Below, in pieces: positions 53,379-63,463 of a DNA stretch of 64,000 nt (position 1 is its first letter; each line of letters opens with the position of its first letter). Position numbers and translations under genes: made by a program. The stretch is from CAISCU01 sp943361925 (GTDB lineage: Bacteria; Bacteroidota; Bacteroidia; UKL13-3): NCBI GenBank assembly GCA_943361925.1, contig CALRIT020000006.1, forward strand, positions 1 to 64,000, read 5' to 3'. Below the pieces are notes generated by a model. The model saw only the letters and a program-made list of their open reading frames with translations, was not told the origin of the DNA and searched no databases.

Positions 53379-53501
53379 ATAACTTATTCATTTTCAAGAG
53401 CTTTAAGTTTATTAATATTTTACTTTTGTCAAATGTTGATAAACTCCTCGTTTTTGGCAATAAATTATTGAGAAAAACGATGCATAAAAGCCCTAAAAAT
53501 C

Positions 53502-53509
53502 TATTTTTG
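53502..53509 (+). promoter_or_regulatory. Candidate -7 box of the nuo operon
   Basis: TATTTTTG fits TAnnTTTG and lies 20 bases before the nuoA start. No TTG is at the ideal distance upstream, so the -33 element is uncertain. Confidence 0.45.
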
Positions 53510-53528
53510 CGAGGTTTTTATATAGCAT

Positions 53529-53894
53529 ATGTCTACACCAACAGATTATTTAGCAATTTTTATACAGTTTATAGTGGCTATGGGCTTCGTGGTAACTACC
53601 ATGGTTGTCAGTCACTGGGCTGGTCCTAAACGTAAAACTGCCGATAAGTTAGCGGTTTTCGAATGTGGAATTGAATCAGAAGGAAACGCGCGTATGCCGT
53701 TTTCAATCCGGTATTTTCTTACAGCTATCCTATTCGTATTATTCGATGTGGAGGTTGTTTTCATGTATCCTTGGGCTGTGAACTTTAAGGCTTTAGGAAC
53801 AATTGGCTTCATAGAAATGTTACTTTTTGTAGGAACTCTATTATTGGGTTTCGTTTATATCATGAAAAAAGGCGCCCTTCAATGGGAAAAATAA
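53529..53894 (+). CDS. nuoA: NADH-quinone oxidoreductase subunit A
   Basis: This 121-residue membrane subunit of complex I has three transmembrane helices and the conserved loop FECGIES with the Cys that lies near the quinone site. PFSIRYFLTAILFVLFDVEV is the family signature region (helix 2). It begins the operon nuoA-B-C-D-E-F-G-H-I-J-K-L-M, whose products couple NADH oxidation to ion pumping. An overlapping frame from 53426 is a shadow. Confidence 0.96.
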   Translation: MSTPTDYLAIFIQFIVAMGFVVTTMVVSHWAGPKRKTADKLAVFECGIESEGNARMPFSIRYFLTAILFVLFDVEVVFMYPWAVNFKALGTIGFIEMLLFVGTLLLGFVYIMKKGALQWEK

Positions 53895-53902
53895 TTTAAA
53901 CC

Positions 53903-54442
53903 ATGTCTATTCAATTAGCAGATGCACCTCCCGGCTTACAGGGAGCAGGATTTTTCGCCACATCAATAGATAAGGCAGTTGGATTAGCAAGAGCAAATTC
54001 AATCTGGCCTCTTCCTTTTGCAACTTCATGTTGTGGAATCGAATTCATGGCTACCATGGCTTCGAATTATGATATGGCTCGTTTTGGTGCTGAAAGACTC
54101 AGTTTTTCACCCCGTCAAGCCGATCTTTTGATGGTAATGGGTACAATTGCAAAAAAGATGGGTCCTGTAGTTCGTCAGGTTTACCTGCAAATGGCTGAAC
54201 CTCGTTGGGTAATTGCTGTTGGTGCTTGTGCATCTAGTGGAGGTATTTTTGATACTTACTCTGTTTTACAAGGTATCGATAAAGTAGTTCCGGTTGATGT
54301 ATATGTTCCTGGTTGTCCTCCACGTCCTGAACAAATCATTGATGGTATTACCAAAATTCAGGAATTAGTAAAAAATGAATCTTTGCGTCGCAGAAATTCG
54401 CCAGAATATCAAGCATTAATGGCTTCTTACGGTATAGAATAA
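53903..54442 (+). CDS. nuoB: NADH-quinone oxidoreductase subunit B
   Basis: This 179-residue subunit carries the terminal [4Fe-4S] cluster N2, next to the quinone site. The four ligands are visible: C43 and C44 (TSCCGIEF), C109 (GACASSGG) and C138 (PGCPPRP). Its stop codon overlaps the nuoC start (TAATG), so translation is coupled. Confidence 0.97.
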   Translation: MSIQLADAPPGLQGAGFFATSIDKAVGLARANSIWPLPFATSCCGIEFMATMASNYDMARFGAERLSFSPRQADLLMVMGTIAKKMGPVVRQVYLQMAEPRWVIAVGACASSGGIFDTYSVLQGIDKVVPVDVYVPGCPPRPEQIIDGITKIQELVKNESLRRRNSPEYQALMASYGIE

Positions 54443-54948
54443 TGACTGAAATCAATAACGCATATTTACTTAAAGAAATTCAGGAAGAATTTGGCCAATC
54501 AATCATTTCTGCTGATGAACCTTATGGTTTATTAACCATTGAATTGGAATCAGGTAAAATTCTGGATTTATTAAAATACTTATACAATCACCCTACGCTT
54601 CAAATGCAGTTTCTTACTGATTTGTGCGGCATTCATTATCCGCATCAAACCGGAAAAGAATTAGGTGTTGTATACCATGTGCATAGTTTAATTCACAACC
54701 TAAGAGTAAGAATTAAATGTTTTATGCCAACAGATCAAGCATTTATTCCAAGTATTACCCCTTTGTACAGCGCTGCAAACTGGCAGGAAAGAGAAACATT
54801 TGATTTTTACGGAATCATTTTCAACGGACATCCAAATCTAAAAAGAATTTTAAATGTGGATGAAATGGATTATTTCCCTTTAAGAAAGGAATATCCATTA
54901 GAAGATGGAACCAGAACCGATAAAGACGATACCTATTTTGGCAGATAA
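54442..54948 (+). CDS. nuoC: NADH-quinone oxidoreductase subunit C
   Basis: This 168-residue 30-kDa-type subunit of the peripheral arm has the signature ANWQERETFDFYGIIFNGHP and ends with YPLEDGTRTDKDD. It is separate from nuoD (in some bacteria they are fused); only 4 bases separate the two genes. It has no cofactor. Confidence 0.95.
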   Translation: MTEINNAYLLKEIQEEFGQSIISADEPYGLLTIELESGKILDLLKYLYNHPTLQMQFLTDLCGIHYPHQTGKELGVVYHVHSLIHNLRVRIKCFMPTDQAFIPSITPLYSAANWQERETFDFYGIIFNGHPNLKRILNVDEMDYFPLRKEYPLEDGTRTDKDDTYFGR

Positions 54949-54952
54949 TATC

Positions 54953-56155
54953 ATGGAAAACGAAACATTAATTTCACTCGACCAGGAGAAAAGAGAATAT
55001 ACGACCTTGAATTTAGGGCCAACTCACCCTGCAACTCATGGTATCTTTCAAAATGTCCTAACAATGGATGGAGAAATCATTGTTGATTCCGAGCAAACTG
55101 TTGGTTATATCCACCGTGCATTCGAAAAAATTGCAGAACATAGACCCTATTATCAAGTAACTCCGCTTACAGATAGATTAAATTATTGCTCCTCTCCTAT
55201 TAATAATATGGGATGGCACATGACAGTCGAAAAACTTCTAGGTGTTGAAATGCCTAAACGTGTTGACTACATGCGTGTAATCATTATGGAACTTGCCAGA
55301 ATTTCAGACCATTTGGTTTGTAATTCTGTAATTGCTGTTGATACAGGTGCTTTAACCGGATTTACTTACGTTTTCCAATGGCGTGAAAAGATTTATGATA
55401 TTTTTGAATCGATTTGTGGCGCTCGTTTAACTACCAATATCGGTAGAATTGGCGGTATGGAAAGAGACTTCAGTAAAGAAGTTATTCAAAGTATCAGAGA
55501 TTTCTTAGCCAATTTCCCTAAAGTTTTTGCTGAATTCTGTAACCTTCTTGAAAGAAACAGAATTTTCATGGATAGAATCATTGGTACCGGACCAATTAGT
55601 GCTGAAAGAGCTTTAAACTATGGATTTACTGGTCCAAATTTAAGAGCAACCGGTGTTGATTATGATGTAAGGGTGATGAATCCTTATTCTTCTTACCAAG
55701 ATTTCGATTTTACTATTCCTGTGGGAGTAAATGGTGATACTTATGATAGATTCATGGTTCGCCAACAAGAAATCAGAGAAAGTTTAAAAATTATTGAACA
55801 AGCATTAAATAATTTACCTGAAGGAAAATTCTTTGCTGATGTTCCTGAATTTTTCTTACCTCCAAAAGTTGAAGTTTACAACAACATGGAAGCTTTAATT
55901 TATCACTTTAAAATTGTAATGGGTGAAGCTGATGTTCCGGTTGGGGAGGTTTACCATTCTATTGAAGGTGGTAATGGTGAATTAGGTTATTATTTAGTAA
56001 GTGATGGCGGAAGAGCAGCATATAGATTACATTTTAGAAGACCTTGTTTCATTTATTATCAGGCATTTCCTGAAATGATTAAAGGTTCAACTTTAAGTGA
56101 TGCCATTGTTGCCATGAGTAGTATGAATGTAATTGCAGGAGAATTAGACGCTTAA
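54953..56155 (+). CDS. nuoD: NADH-quinone oxidoreductase subunit D
   Basis: This is a 400-residue 49-kDa-type subunit that forms the quinone-binding cavity with NuoB. It contains LGPTHPATHGIFQ near the start with the quinone-site His, RLNYCSSPINNMGW and ARISDHLVCN. The frame is open from 54905, but that would overlap nuoC by 44 bp; ATG 54953 (MENETLISLDQ) is the normal start. Confidence 0.96.
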   Translation: MENETLISLDQEKREYTTLNLGPTHPATHGIFQNVLTMDGEIIVDSEQTVGYIHRAFEKIAEHRPYYQVTPLTDRLNYCSSPINNMGWHMTVEKLLGVEMPKRVDYMRVIIMELARISDHLVCNSVIAVDTGALTGFTYVFQWREKIYDIFESICGARLTTNIGRIGGMERDFSKEVIQSIRDFLANFPKVFAEFCNLLERNRIFMDRIIGTGPISAERALNYGFTGPNLRATGVDYDVRVMNPYSSYQDFDFTIPVGVNGDTYDRFMVRQQEIRESLKIIEQALNNLPEGKFFADVPEFFLPPKVEVYNNMEALIYHFKIVMGEADVPVGEVYHSIEGGNGELGYYLVSDGGRAAYRLHFRRPCFIYYQAFPEMIKGSTLSDAIVAMSSMNVIAGELDA

Positions 56156-56167
56156 AATCTCGGTTTT

Positions 56168-56710
56168 ATGGAGAAGAAAGAAATTAAATTTAATGAAGAA
56201 ACGATGGCATTGGTCAATAAAATGATCAGCCGCTATCCTGAAGGCAAACAAAAATCTGCCTTGTTACCAATTCTTCATTTGGCTCAAGCTGAATTCGACG
56301 GATGGTTAAGTCCGGAGGTAATGGATTATGTAGCTTCAATATTATCAATCCAAAAAATTGAAGTGTATGAAGTTGCTTCATTTTATTCGATGTACAACCT
56401 ACAGCCTGTTGGAAATTGCTTATTAGAAGTTTGCAGAACCAGTTCATGTTGGTTAAGAGGTGCCAATGAAATTGTTGAGCACATAGAGAAAAAATTGGGT
56501 ATCAAAGAAGGTGAAACCACAGCTGATGGCATGTTTACTTTAAAAACAGTAGAATGTTTAGGCTCATGTGGAACAGCTCCTATGATGATGTGTGGCGCTC
56601 AATTCCATGAAAATTTGAATTTCCAGAAAGTTGATACAATTTTAGAGAAATTGAAAGCCGATGGAAAACGTAAAACTTATTTAGACGAAGTGGTAGTTAA
56701 TCATTACTAA
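56168..56710 (+). CDS. nuoE: NADH-quinone oxidoreductase subunit E
   Basis: This 180-residue thioredoxin-like subunit holds the off-path [2Fe-2S] cluster N1a. The likely ligands are C89 and C94 (EVCRTSSCWL) and C130 and C134 (VECLGSCGTAP). It docks on NuoF at the NADH end of the arm. It lies 12 bp after nuoD and 4 bp before nuoF. Confidence 0.95.
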   Translation: MEKKEIKFNEETMALVNKMISRYPEGKQKSALLPILHLAQAEFDGWLSPEVMDYVASILSIQKIEVYEVASFYSMYNLQPVGNCLLEVCRTSSCWLRGANEIVEHIEKKLGIKEGETTADGMFTLKTVECLGSCGTAPMMMCGAQFHENLNFQKVDTILEKLKADGKRKTYLDEVVVNHY

Positions 56711-56714
56711 TAAA

Positions 56715-58058
56715 ATGGGAAAGAAATTATTATTAGCCAACGACCACGTACCTGGAATTCAATCGTACGAAGTTTATAGAAAACATGGCGGTTACGCTTC
56801 TGTTGAAAAGGCTATCAAAACGATGAAGCCTGAAGAACTTGTTGAAGAAGTAAAAAAATCAGGTTTAAGAGGTAGAGGTGGTGCCGGATTTCCAACCGGA
56901 ATGAAATGGAGTTTTCTTGCAAAACCTGAGGGTGTTGCTCGTTACTTAGTTTGTAATGCCGATGAATCTGAACCAGGTACTTTCAAAGACAGATACTTGA
57001 TGTCACGCATTCCTCATATTTTAATTGAGGGTATGATTACTTCAAGTTATGCTTTAGGTGCCAATACTTCTTATATTTATATCAGAGGTGAATATTATTA
57101 TGTTGCTCAAATCTTAGAAAAAGCCATTGCTGAAGCTTATGCAAATGGTTGGTTAGGAAAAAACATTTTAGGCTCTGATTATTCTTTAGATTTATACGTA
57201 CAAGTTGGTGGTGGAGCTTATATCTGTGGTGAAGAAACTGCTTTGTTAGAATCACTTGAAGGTAAAAGAGGTAATCCACGTATCAAACCGCCATTCCCTG
57301 CGATTGCCGGTTTATATGGTTGTCCAACTGTAGTTAATAATGTTGAAACTATTGCTGCTGTTGTTCCTATTATTAATGATGGTGGCGATGCTTATGCTGC
57401 AATCGGTATTGGAAAATCTAGTGGTACTAAGTTAATTTCAGCATCAGGTCATATCAATAAACCTGGTGTATATGAAATTGAAATGGGTATTACTGTTGAA
57501 GATTTTATTTACAGCGATGAATATTGTGGTGGAATTTTAAATGGTAAAAAGTTAAAAGCGGTAGTTGCAGGTGGTTCATCTGTTCCGGTTTTACCTGCTG
57601 ATTTAATTATTACAACCGCCAATGGCGAAAAAAGACTAATGAGCTACGAAAGTCTTGCTGATGGCGGTTTTGCAACTGGAACTATGTTGGGTTCAGGTGG
57701 ATTTATCGTAATGGATGAAACTACCAATATCGTTGAAAACCTTCATACTTTTGCTCGTTTTTACCACCACGAAAGTTGTGGTCAATGCAGCCCATGCAGA
57801 GAAGGTACAGGCTGGATGGAAAAAATATTACACAAAATTTTAGATGGACACGGCACTTTGGAAGATGTTGATTTGCTTTGGGAAATTCAAAGAAAAATCG
57901 AAGGAAATACCATTTGTCCTTTAGGTGATGCAGCTGCATGGCCTGTTGCAAGTGCTATCAGACATTTCAGACATGAGTTTGAAGAGTTTGTGAAAAATCC
58001 TAATGGAATTAAAAAAGTAAAACATTACGATTCCACTCAAAATTTGGTAACTGCCTAA
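56715..58058 (+). CDS. nuoF: NADH-quinone oxidoreductase subunit F
   Basis: This 447-residue subunit binds NADH and FMN and carries [4Fe-4S] cluster N3. It has the glycine-rich FMN/NADH loop GLRGRGGAGFPTGMKW, the GAYICGEETALLESLEG segment, and the cluster ligands ESCGQCSPCREGT with a fourth Cys in NTICPLGDA. It is the electron entry point of the complex. Confidence 0.97.
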   Translation: MGKKLLLANDHVPGIQSYEVYRKHGGYASVEKAIKTMKPEELVEEVKKSGLRGRGGAGFPTGMKWSFLAKPEGVARYLVCNADESEPGTFKDRYLMSRIPHILIEGMITSSYALGANTSYIYIRGEYYYVAQILEKAIAEAYANGWLGKNILGSDYSLDLYVQVGGGAYICGEETALLESLEGKRGNPRIKPPFPAIAGLYGCPTVVNNVETIAAVVPIINDGGDAYAAIGIGKSSGTKLISASGHINKPGVYEIEMGITVEDFIYSDEYCGGILNGKKLKAVVAGGSSVPVLPADLIITTANGEKRLMSYESLADGGFATGTMLGSGGFIVMDETTNIVENLHTFARFYHHESCGQCSPCREGTGWMEKILHKILDGHGTLEDVDLLWEIQRKIEGNTICPLGDAAAWPVASAIRHFRHEFEEFVKNPNGIKKVKHYDSTQNLVTA

Positions 58059-58113
58059 AAGCAAATTGAAATAAGAATTGGGCTAAACCCCTTAATGATT
58101 GATTGAAAATACT

Positions 58114-59094
58114 ATGGCTAAAGTAACGATAGACGGAAAAACAATAGAAGTTGCAGATGGTACAACCATCCTTCAGGCTGCCAGAATGATTGGTCCTGAT
58201 GTAGCTCCGCCAACCATGTGTTATTACAGCAAACTGAAAACTAGCGGTGGCTATTGCAGAACTTGTTTGGTTGAGGTAAGTAAAGGTTCTGAAAAAGACC
58301 CTCGTCCTATGCCAAAATTAGTTGCAAGTTGCAGAACAACTGTAATGGATGGAATGGAAGTTAAAAATAATGATTCCGAAAAAGTTACAGAGGCTAGAAA
58401 AGGTGTGGTTGAATTTCTTTTATTAAACCATCCTCTTGATTGCCCTGTTTGCGACCAGGCCGGTGAATGTCATTTACAAGACCTTTCATACGAACATGGT
58501 TCTGCTAAAACCAGAACTGATTTCGAAAGAAGAACTTTTGAAAAAATAGATATTGGTCCTTATGTACAATTACATATGAATCGTTGTATTCTTTGTTACC
58601 GTTGCGTAAAAGTGGCTAATCAAATCACTGATGGTCGTGTACATGGTGTAATTAACCGTGGTGATCATTCAGAAATCTCAACTTATGTTGAAGAAGCTAT
58701 CGATAATGATTTCTCTGGAAATGTTATCGATGTTTGTCCTGTAGGTGCTTTAACCGATAAAACATTCCGTTTCAAAAGTCGTGTTTGGTTTACTAAGCCT
58801 GTTGATGCACATCGCAATTGCGATAAATGCAGCGGTAAAGTAGTTTTATGGTATAAAGGTGAAGACGTTTTAAGAGTAACAGGTCGCAAAGACCAATGGG
58901 GTGAAGTTGAAGAATTTATTTGTAATACATGTAGATTCGAAACTAAGAAAACTGCTGATTGGACAATTGAAGGTCCACGTAAATTGGATAACCATTCAGT
59001 AATTTCTGCTAATCACTACGAATTTTTAAAGAAGCCAAAAGAATTGTCAATCAATACAATTAAACCTTTGGCAATTGAAGGAGGAAATAACTAA
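58114..59094 (+). CDS. nuoG: NADH-quinone oxidoreductase subunit G, short form
   Basis: This 326-residue subunit starts at ATG 58114 (MAKVTIDGKT); a TTG further upstream is not needed. It has the N1b [2Fe-2S] ligands (MCYYSKLKTSGGYCRTCLV), the CPVCDQAGECHLQD set with the N5-type His ligand, and [4Fe-4S] cysteines (CILCYRCVKV, DVCPVGAL). A final CDKC...CNTC set is also present. It ends where NuoG of E. coli would continue into the molybdopterin-type domain. The short form is usual in Bacteroidota, so it is not a truncation defect. It overlaps nuoH by 1 bp. Confidence 0.93.
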   Translation: MAKVTIDGKTIEVADGTTILQAARMIGPDVAPPTMCYYSKLKTSGGYCRTCLVEVSKGSEKDPRPMPKLVASCRTTVMDGMEVKNNDSEKVTEARKGVVEFLLLNHPLDCPVCDQAGECHLQDLSYEHGSAKTRTDFERRTFEKIDIGPYVQLHMNRCILCYRCVKVANQITDGRVHGVINRGDHSEISTYVEEAIDNDFSGNVIDVCPVGALTDKTFRFKSRVWFTKPVDAHRNCDKCSGKVVLWYKGEDVLRVTGRKDQWGEVEEFICNTCRFETKKTADWTIEGPRKLDNHSVISANHYEFLKKPKELSINTIKPLAIEGGNN

Positions 59095-60122
59095 TGGATC
59101 CATTAATATTTAAAATAATACTGGTACTTGTCATGTTCCTTGTAAGTCTTGGAATTGCAGCGTATTCAACTTATGCTGAAAGAAAAGTAGCCGCGTTTTT
59201 ACAAGATAGAATTGGTCCTGATAGAGCTGGTCCTTTTGGCTTGCTTCAACCAATTGCAGATGGAGTGAAAATGTTCTTAAAAGAAGAAATCATTCCCAAT
59301 GTTTCCGATAAATGGTTGTTCATTTTAGGTCCAAGTATGTTTATGGTTACAGCCTTAATGACAAGTGCAATTATTCCATGGGGAATGCCACTTGAAATCG
59401 GTGGAACCAAATTTAACTTACAGGTTGCTGATATAAATATTGGTGTTCTTTATATCATGGGTGTTTTATCATTAGGAGTTTATGGCATCATGATTGGTGG
59501 TTGGGCTTCCAATAATAAATACGCTTTATTAGGTGCTATTCGTGCTTCAAGCCAAATGATTTCTTATGAATTGGCAATGGGTATGAGCATCATTTCTATT
59601 TTATTGATTTCAAATGGCTCATTAAGCTTAAATGCTATTGTTGATAGTCAAAAAGAATGGCATTGGAATATCCTTTACCAACCAGTTGGATTCATCATAT
59701 TTATTATTTGTGCATTTGCTGAAGCCAATAGAACTCCATTCGATTTACCTGAATCAGAATCTGAATTAATTGGTGGTTATCATACTGAATATTCTTCAAT
59801 GAAATTAGGTTTGTTCTTATTTGCTGAATACATAAACATGTTTATTTCATCAGCAATGATAGCAAGTTTATACTTTGGTGGATACAATTTCCCTGGCTTA
59901 GAATACCTGAGTACAGTTCTACCAAATAATGTAGTGAGTTTTATATCTGTAGGTGCTTTATTCACCAAAATATTCTTCTTCATTTTCGTCTTCATGTGGG
60001 TTCGTTGGACAATCCCAAGATTCCGTTACGACCAACTAATGAGACTTGGATGGCAAGTATTATTACCTCTATCCATCATAAATATGCTTGTTACAGGTGG
60101 AATTTTAACATTATTCAATTAA
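59094..60122 (+). CDS. nuoH: NADH-quinone oxidoreductase subunit H
   Basis: This 342-residue membrane subunit with about eight transmembrane helices links the peripheral arm to the membrane arm and forms the quinone entry channel. The signatures are YAERKVAAFLQDRIGPDRAG and FAEANRTPFDLPESESELIG. Start overlaps the nuoG stop. Confidence 0.96.
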   Translation: MDPLIFKIILVLVMFLVSLGIAAYSTYAERKVAAFLQDRIGPDRAGPFGLLQPIADGVKMFLKEEIIPNVSDKWLFILGPSMFMVTALMTSAIIPWGMPLEIGGTKFNLQVADINIGVLYIMGVLSLGVYGIMIGGWASNNKYALLGAIRASSQMISYELAMGMSIISILLISNGSLSLNAIVDSQKEWHWNILYQPVGFIIFIICAFAEANRTPFDLPESESELIGGYHTEYSSMKLGLFLFAEYINMFISSAMIASLYFGGYNFPGLEYLSTVLPNNVVSFISVGALFTKIFFFIFVFMWVRWTIPRFRYDQLMRLGWQVLLPLSIINMLVTGGILTLFN

Positions 60123-60144
60123 TCAAAACAGGAAATAAACCAAT

Positions 60145-60687
60145 ATGCAATTAACCAACAGATCAAAAGTTGTTGTTCATAAGGAAATGAACTGGGTTGA
60201 GAAACTCTACCTACCTGCTATTTTTTCAGGAATGTTTATTACTATCAAACATTTATTTAAAAAGAAAGCAACTTTAAGATACCCTGAAGTTACAAGAGAA
60301 TTTGCTCCTGTTTACAGAGGAATGCACGTTTTAAAACGTGATGAAGAAGGTAGAGAAAATTGTACTGCCTGCGGATTGTGCGCTGTTTCTTGTCCTGCAG
60401 AAGCCATTACAATGGATGCTGCCGAACGTAAAAAAGGTGAAGAGAATTTATACCGCGAAGAGAAATATGCGGCTAAATATGAAATCAACATGCTTCGTTG
60501 TATTTTCTGTGGTTTATGCGAAGAAGCTTGTCCAAAAGATGCGATTTATCTAACAGATAGAATTGTTCCTTCCGATTACTCCCGTGGAGGTTTCGTATTT
60601 GGAAAAGATGTTTTGGTAGAACCTGTTGATCAAAGAATCGATATCACCAAGCGTAAAAAAGATTATAGTATTGTTCACAACGATTAA
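60145..60687 (+). CDS. nuoI: NADH-quinone oxidoreductase subunit I
   Basis: This 180-residue ferredoxin-like subunit has two [4Fe-4S] clusters (N6a and N6b) in the path to N2. The ligands are C73, C76, C79 and C83 (NCTACGLCAVSCP), and C119, C122, C125 and C129 (RCIFCGLCEEACP). It ends GGFVFGKDVL and a basic tail. It lies 22 bp after nuoH. Confidence 0.96.
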   Translation: MQLTNRSKVVVHKEMNWVEKLYLPAIFSGMFITIKHLFKKKATLRYPEVTREFAPVYRGMHVLKRDEEGRENCTACGLCAVSCPAEAITMDAAERKKGEENLYREEKYAAKYEINMLRCIFCGLCEEACPKDAIYLTDRIVPSDYSRGGFVFGKDVLVEPVDQRIDITKRKKDYSIVHND

Positions 60688-60705
60688 TCAAAAACCTATC
60701 AACTC

Positions 60706-61206
60706 ATGAGTTCCCAATTGATATTTTATATACTTTCAGCTCTGTCGATTGTTTCGGCATTGTTTGTAGTATTTTCGAGAAGTCCTATTTATAGTGTGCT
60801 TTCCTTAATTGTTTGTTTTTTCAGTATTGCCGGGCATTATGTAATGTTAAATGCTCAGTTTCTGGCAATCGTTCATATCATTGTTTACGCAGGTGCCATC
60901 ATGGTTTTAATGTTATTTACAGTGATGTTATTAAACCTAAACAAAAGCACCGAACCTCATAAAACGAATTTAACCAAAATCATGGCCATCGTAAGTGGTG
61001 GTTTATTAATGCTTACTTTATTGGCTTCAATAAAAGCTGAAAAACTTGGCGTTTATCAAGCACCTGAGGTTTCAGATATTGGTTATGTGCAAAATGTAGG
61101 AATGAAATTGTTTACCGATTTTCTTCTTCCATTCGAAATTTCATCTGTATTGTTTGTATCTGCTATGATTGCTGCTGTGGTTTTAGCTAAAAAAGAAAGG
61201 AACTAA
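60706..61206 (+). CDS. nuoJ: NADH-quinone oxidoreductase subunit J
   Basis: This 166-residue membrane subunit has five transmembrane helices. It includes the helix-3 pi-bulge region VHIIVYAGAIMVLMLFTVML, typical of NuoJ and part of the coupling path. Its stop overlaps the nuoK start. Confidence 0.95.
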   Translation: MSSQLIFYILSALSIVSALFVVFSRSPIYSVLSLIVCFFSIAGHYVMLNAQFLAIVHIIVYAGAIMVLMLFTVMLLNLNKSTEPHKTNLTKIMAIVSGGLLMLTLLASIKAEKLGVYQAPEVSDIGYVQNVGMKLFTDFLLPFEISSVLFVSAMIAAVVLAKKERN

Positions 61207-61520
61207 TGGAAAGTCCTGAAACAACTCAAAACTGGTATTTATTATTAAGTACCGTTTTATTTTCAATTGGTGTAATGGGCGTTTTATTCAGACGTAATGC
61301 ACTTATTATTTTAATGTGTATCGAATTAATGCTCAATGCTGTTAATCTTTTATTGGTTAGCTTTTCGGCTTATAGCGGAAATACAGAAGGTCAAGTTTTT
61401 GTATTCTTTATCATGGTAGTTGCTGCTGCGGAAGTAGCTGTAGGACTGGCATTAATGGTAAGTATTTACAGAAATATTGGTAGTATCGATATCAATGTAT
61501 TGAATAAATTAAAGTGGTAG
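61206..61520 (+). CDS. nuoK: NADH-quinone oxidoreductase subunit K
   Basis: This 104-residue three-helix membrane subunit has the conserved acidic residues in MCIELMLNAVNL (Glu) and AAAEVAVGLAL (Glu) that take part in proton transfer. It overlaps nuoJ by 1 bp. Confidence 0.96.
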   Translation: MESPETTQNWYLLLSTVLFSIGVMGVLFRRNALIILMCIELMLNAVNLLLVSFSAYSGNTEGQVFVFFIMVVAAAEVAVGLALMVSIYRNIGSIDINVLNKLKW

Positions 61521-61540
61521 GTAATTTTAGATAAGTATAC

Positions 61541-63463
61541 ATGAATAATATTACAGAATTAACTTCGCTTATCACACCCGCTTTAATGGTTCCTTTATTA
61601 CCATTAATCGGATTCTTCGTGGTAGCCCTGTTCGGGAAAAAATTAGGACATGCTTCCGGTTGGATAGCTAGTCTGATGATATTAGCTTCTTTTATCTGCT
61701 CTCTATTTTTATTCAACGGACTTTCAGAAGGTAAATCCTTGAATTTCGATGTTTATGAATGGATTAAATTTGGAGATACATCACTTACTTTTGGTTTCTT
61801 AATCGACCAATTAAGTTTGGTGATGCTTTTAGTAATTACAGGAATTGGATTTTTAATCCATATTTATTCAATCGGTTATATGCACCATGATGAAGGTTTT
61901 AGCAGATTCTTCTCTTATTTAAATCTGTTTATTTTCTTCATGTTATTACTTGTTATGGGTAATAGCTACTTAGTAATGTTCATTGGATGGGAAGGTGTTG
62001 GACTTTGTTCTTACCTGTTAATTGGTTTCTGGTTTAAAAATCCTGCATACAATGATGCTGCTAAAAAAGCATTCATCATGAATAGAATTGGTGACTTAGG
62101 TTTCCTTTTAGGCATGTTCATGTTGGTGTTTTATTTTGGTGGATTGGATTACGGAATCGTAAATCAATCGGCTATGACCATGGAAAAAGGTTCAGGCATT
62201 TTGGTTTTAACTACCCTCCTATTATTTGTAGGTGCTACTGGTAAAAGTGCTCAATTACCTTTATACACTTGGTTACCTGATGCGATGGCAGGTCCAACTC
62301 CAGTTTCAGCTTTGATTCACGCAGCTACGATGGTAACTGCCGGCATTTATATGATTGCTCGTTCAAATATCTTATTTGTTTTGGCTCCATTTACATTAGA
62401 AATCATATTAATTATTGGTGTTGCAACATCATTATTTGCTGCAATCATTGGTATCAAACAAAATGATATTAAAAAAGTATTGGCTTATTCTACTGTATCA
62501 CAATTAGGATTAATGTTTGCGGCTTTAGGTTTAGGTGCTTTTGAAAGCGGAATGTTCCATGTATTAACTCATGCATTCTTTAAAGCATTATTATTCTTAG
62601 GCGCAGGTAGCGTAATTCATGCCATGAGCGGAGAACAGGATATTAGAAACATGGGTGGCTTGAGAAAATATACTAAAGTTACTTTTATTACATTTTTAAT
62701 TGGTTCTTTGGCTATTTCAGGAATCTTCCCTTTTGCCGGTTTCTTTTCTAAAGATGAAATTTTAGCAGCTTCATTCGAACACAATAAAATCGTATGGATT
62801 TTATTAAGCATCAGTTCAATGATTACTGCTTTTTATATGTTCCGCCTTGTTTTCTTAACTTTCTATGGTGATTTCAGAGGAACCGAAGAACAAAAACATC
62901 ATTTACATGAATCACCAGCAACCATTACAATTCCTTTAATGGTTTTGGCAGTGCTTTCAATTGTAGGTGGATTTATTGGATTGCCTGCTGTTTTTAGCAA
63001 GATTCATTCATTTAAAACATTCTTAGCTCCAGTTTTTGCCGATTCGAAAACATTGGTAGAAGCAGCTCATGAGCACAGTCATTCAACAGAGTGGATGTTA
63101 ATGGGAATTGCTACAATCGCTGCATTAATTAGTATTGGATATGCTTGGAGTTTATATATCAGCAAAAAAGTAATCCCTGAAAATGATTCAGAATTAAGCG
63201 GAATCAGCAAATGGGTATCAAATAAATTTTATGTTGATGAATTCTATGATGCGGTATTTGTAAAACCATTTAAAGTTTTAAGTGATTTGTTCCTTGTTTT
63301 GTTTGATAAACTTATCATAGATATGTTGGTGAACCTAAGTGCACTTATTGTTGATGTAACAGGTAGAACCTATCGTTTAATTCAAACAGGAAATACAGGA
63401 TTTTATGTTTTTGCCATGGTAATTAGCGTGGTTGTTTTCTTATTCATTCAAATAATTCAGTAA
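61541..63463 (+). CDS. nuoL: NADH-quinone oxidoreductase subunit L
   Basis: This is a 640-residue antiporter-like subunit at the far end of the membrane arm, ending in the long lateral helix. The signatures are FGFLIDQLSLVMLLVITG, FIGWEGVGLCSYLLIG with the key Glu, LPDAMAGPTPVSALIHAATM with the Lys/His chain (GKSAQLPLYTWLP) and YSTVSQLGLMFAALG. It overlaps nuoM by one base (TAATG). Confidence 0.97.
   Translation: MNNITELTSLITPALMVPLLPLIGFFVVALFGKKLGHASGWIASLMILASFICSLFLFNGLSEGKSLNFDVYEWIKFGDTSLTFGFLIDQLSLVMLLVITGIGFLIHIYSIGYMHHDEGFSRFFSYLNLFIFFMLLLVMGNSYLVMFIGWEGVGLCSYLLIGFWFKNPAYNDAAKKAFIMNRIGDLGFLLGMFMLVFYFGGLDYGIVNQSAMTMEKGSGILVLTTLLLFVGATGKSAQLPLYTWLPDAMAGPTPVSALIHAATMVTAGIYMIARSNILFVLAPFTLEIILIIGVATSLFAAIIGIKQNDIKKVLAYSTVSQLGLMFAALGLGAFESGMFHVLTHAFFKALLFLGAGSVIHAMSGEQDIRNMGGLRKYTKVTFITFLIGSLAISGIFPFAGFFSKDEILAASFEHNKIVWILLSISSMITAFYMFRLVFLTFYGDFRGTEEQKHHLHESPATITIPLMVLAVLSIVGGFIGLPAVFSKIHSFKTFLAPVFADSKTLVEAAHEHSHSTEWMLMGIATIAALISIGYAWSLYISKKVIPENDSELSGISKWVSNKFYVDEFYDAVFVKPFKVLSDLFLVLFDKLIIDMLVNLSALIVDVTGRTYRLIQTGNTGFYVFAMVISVVVFLFIQIIQ

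Noticed and set aside
58114..59094. Truncated nuoG pseudogene
   Set aside because: Length of about 326 residues with all N-terminal cluster ligands is the normal short form in Bacteroidota, and the operon is intact.
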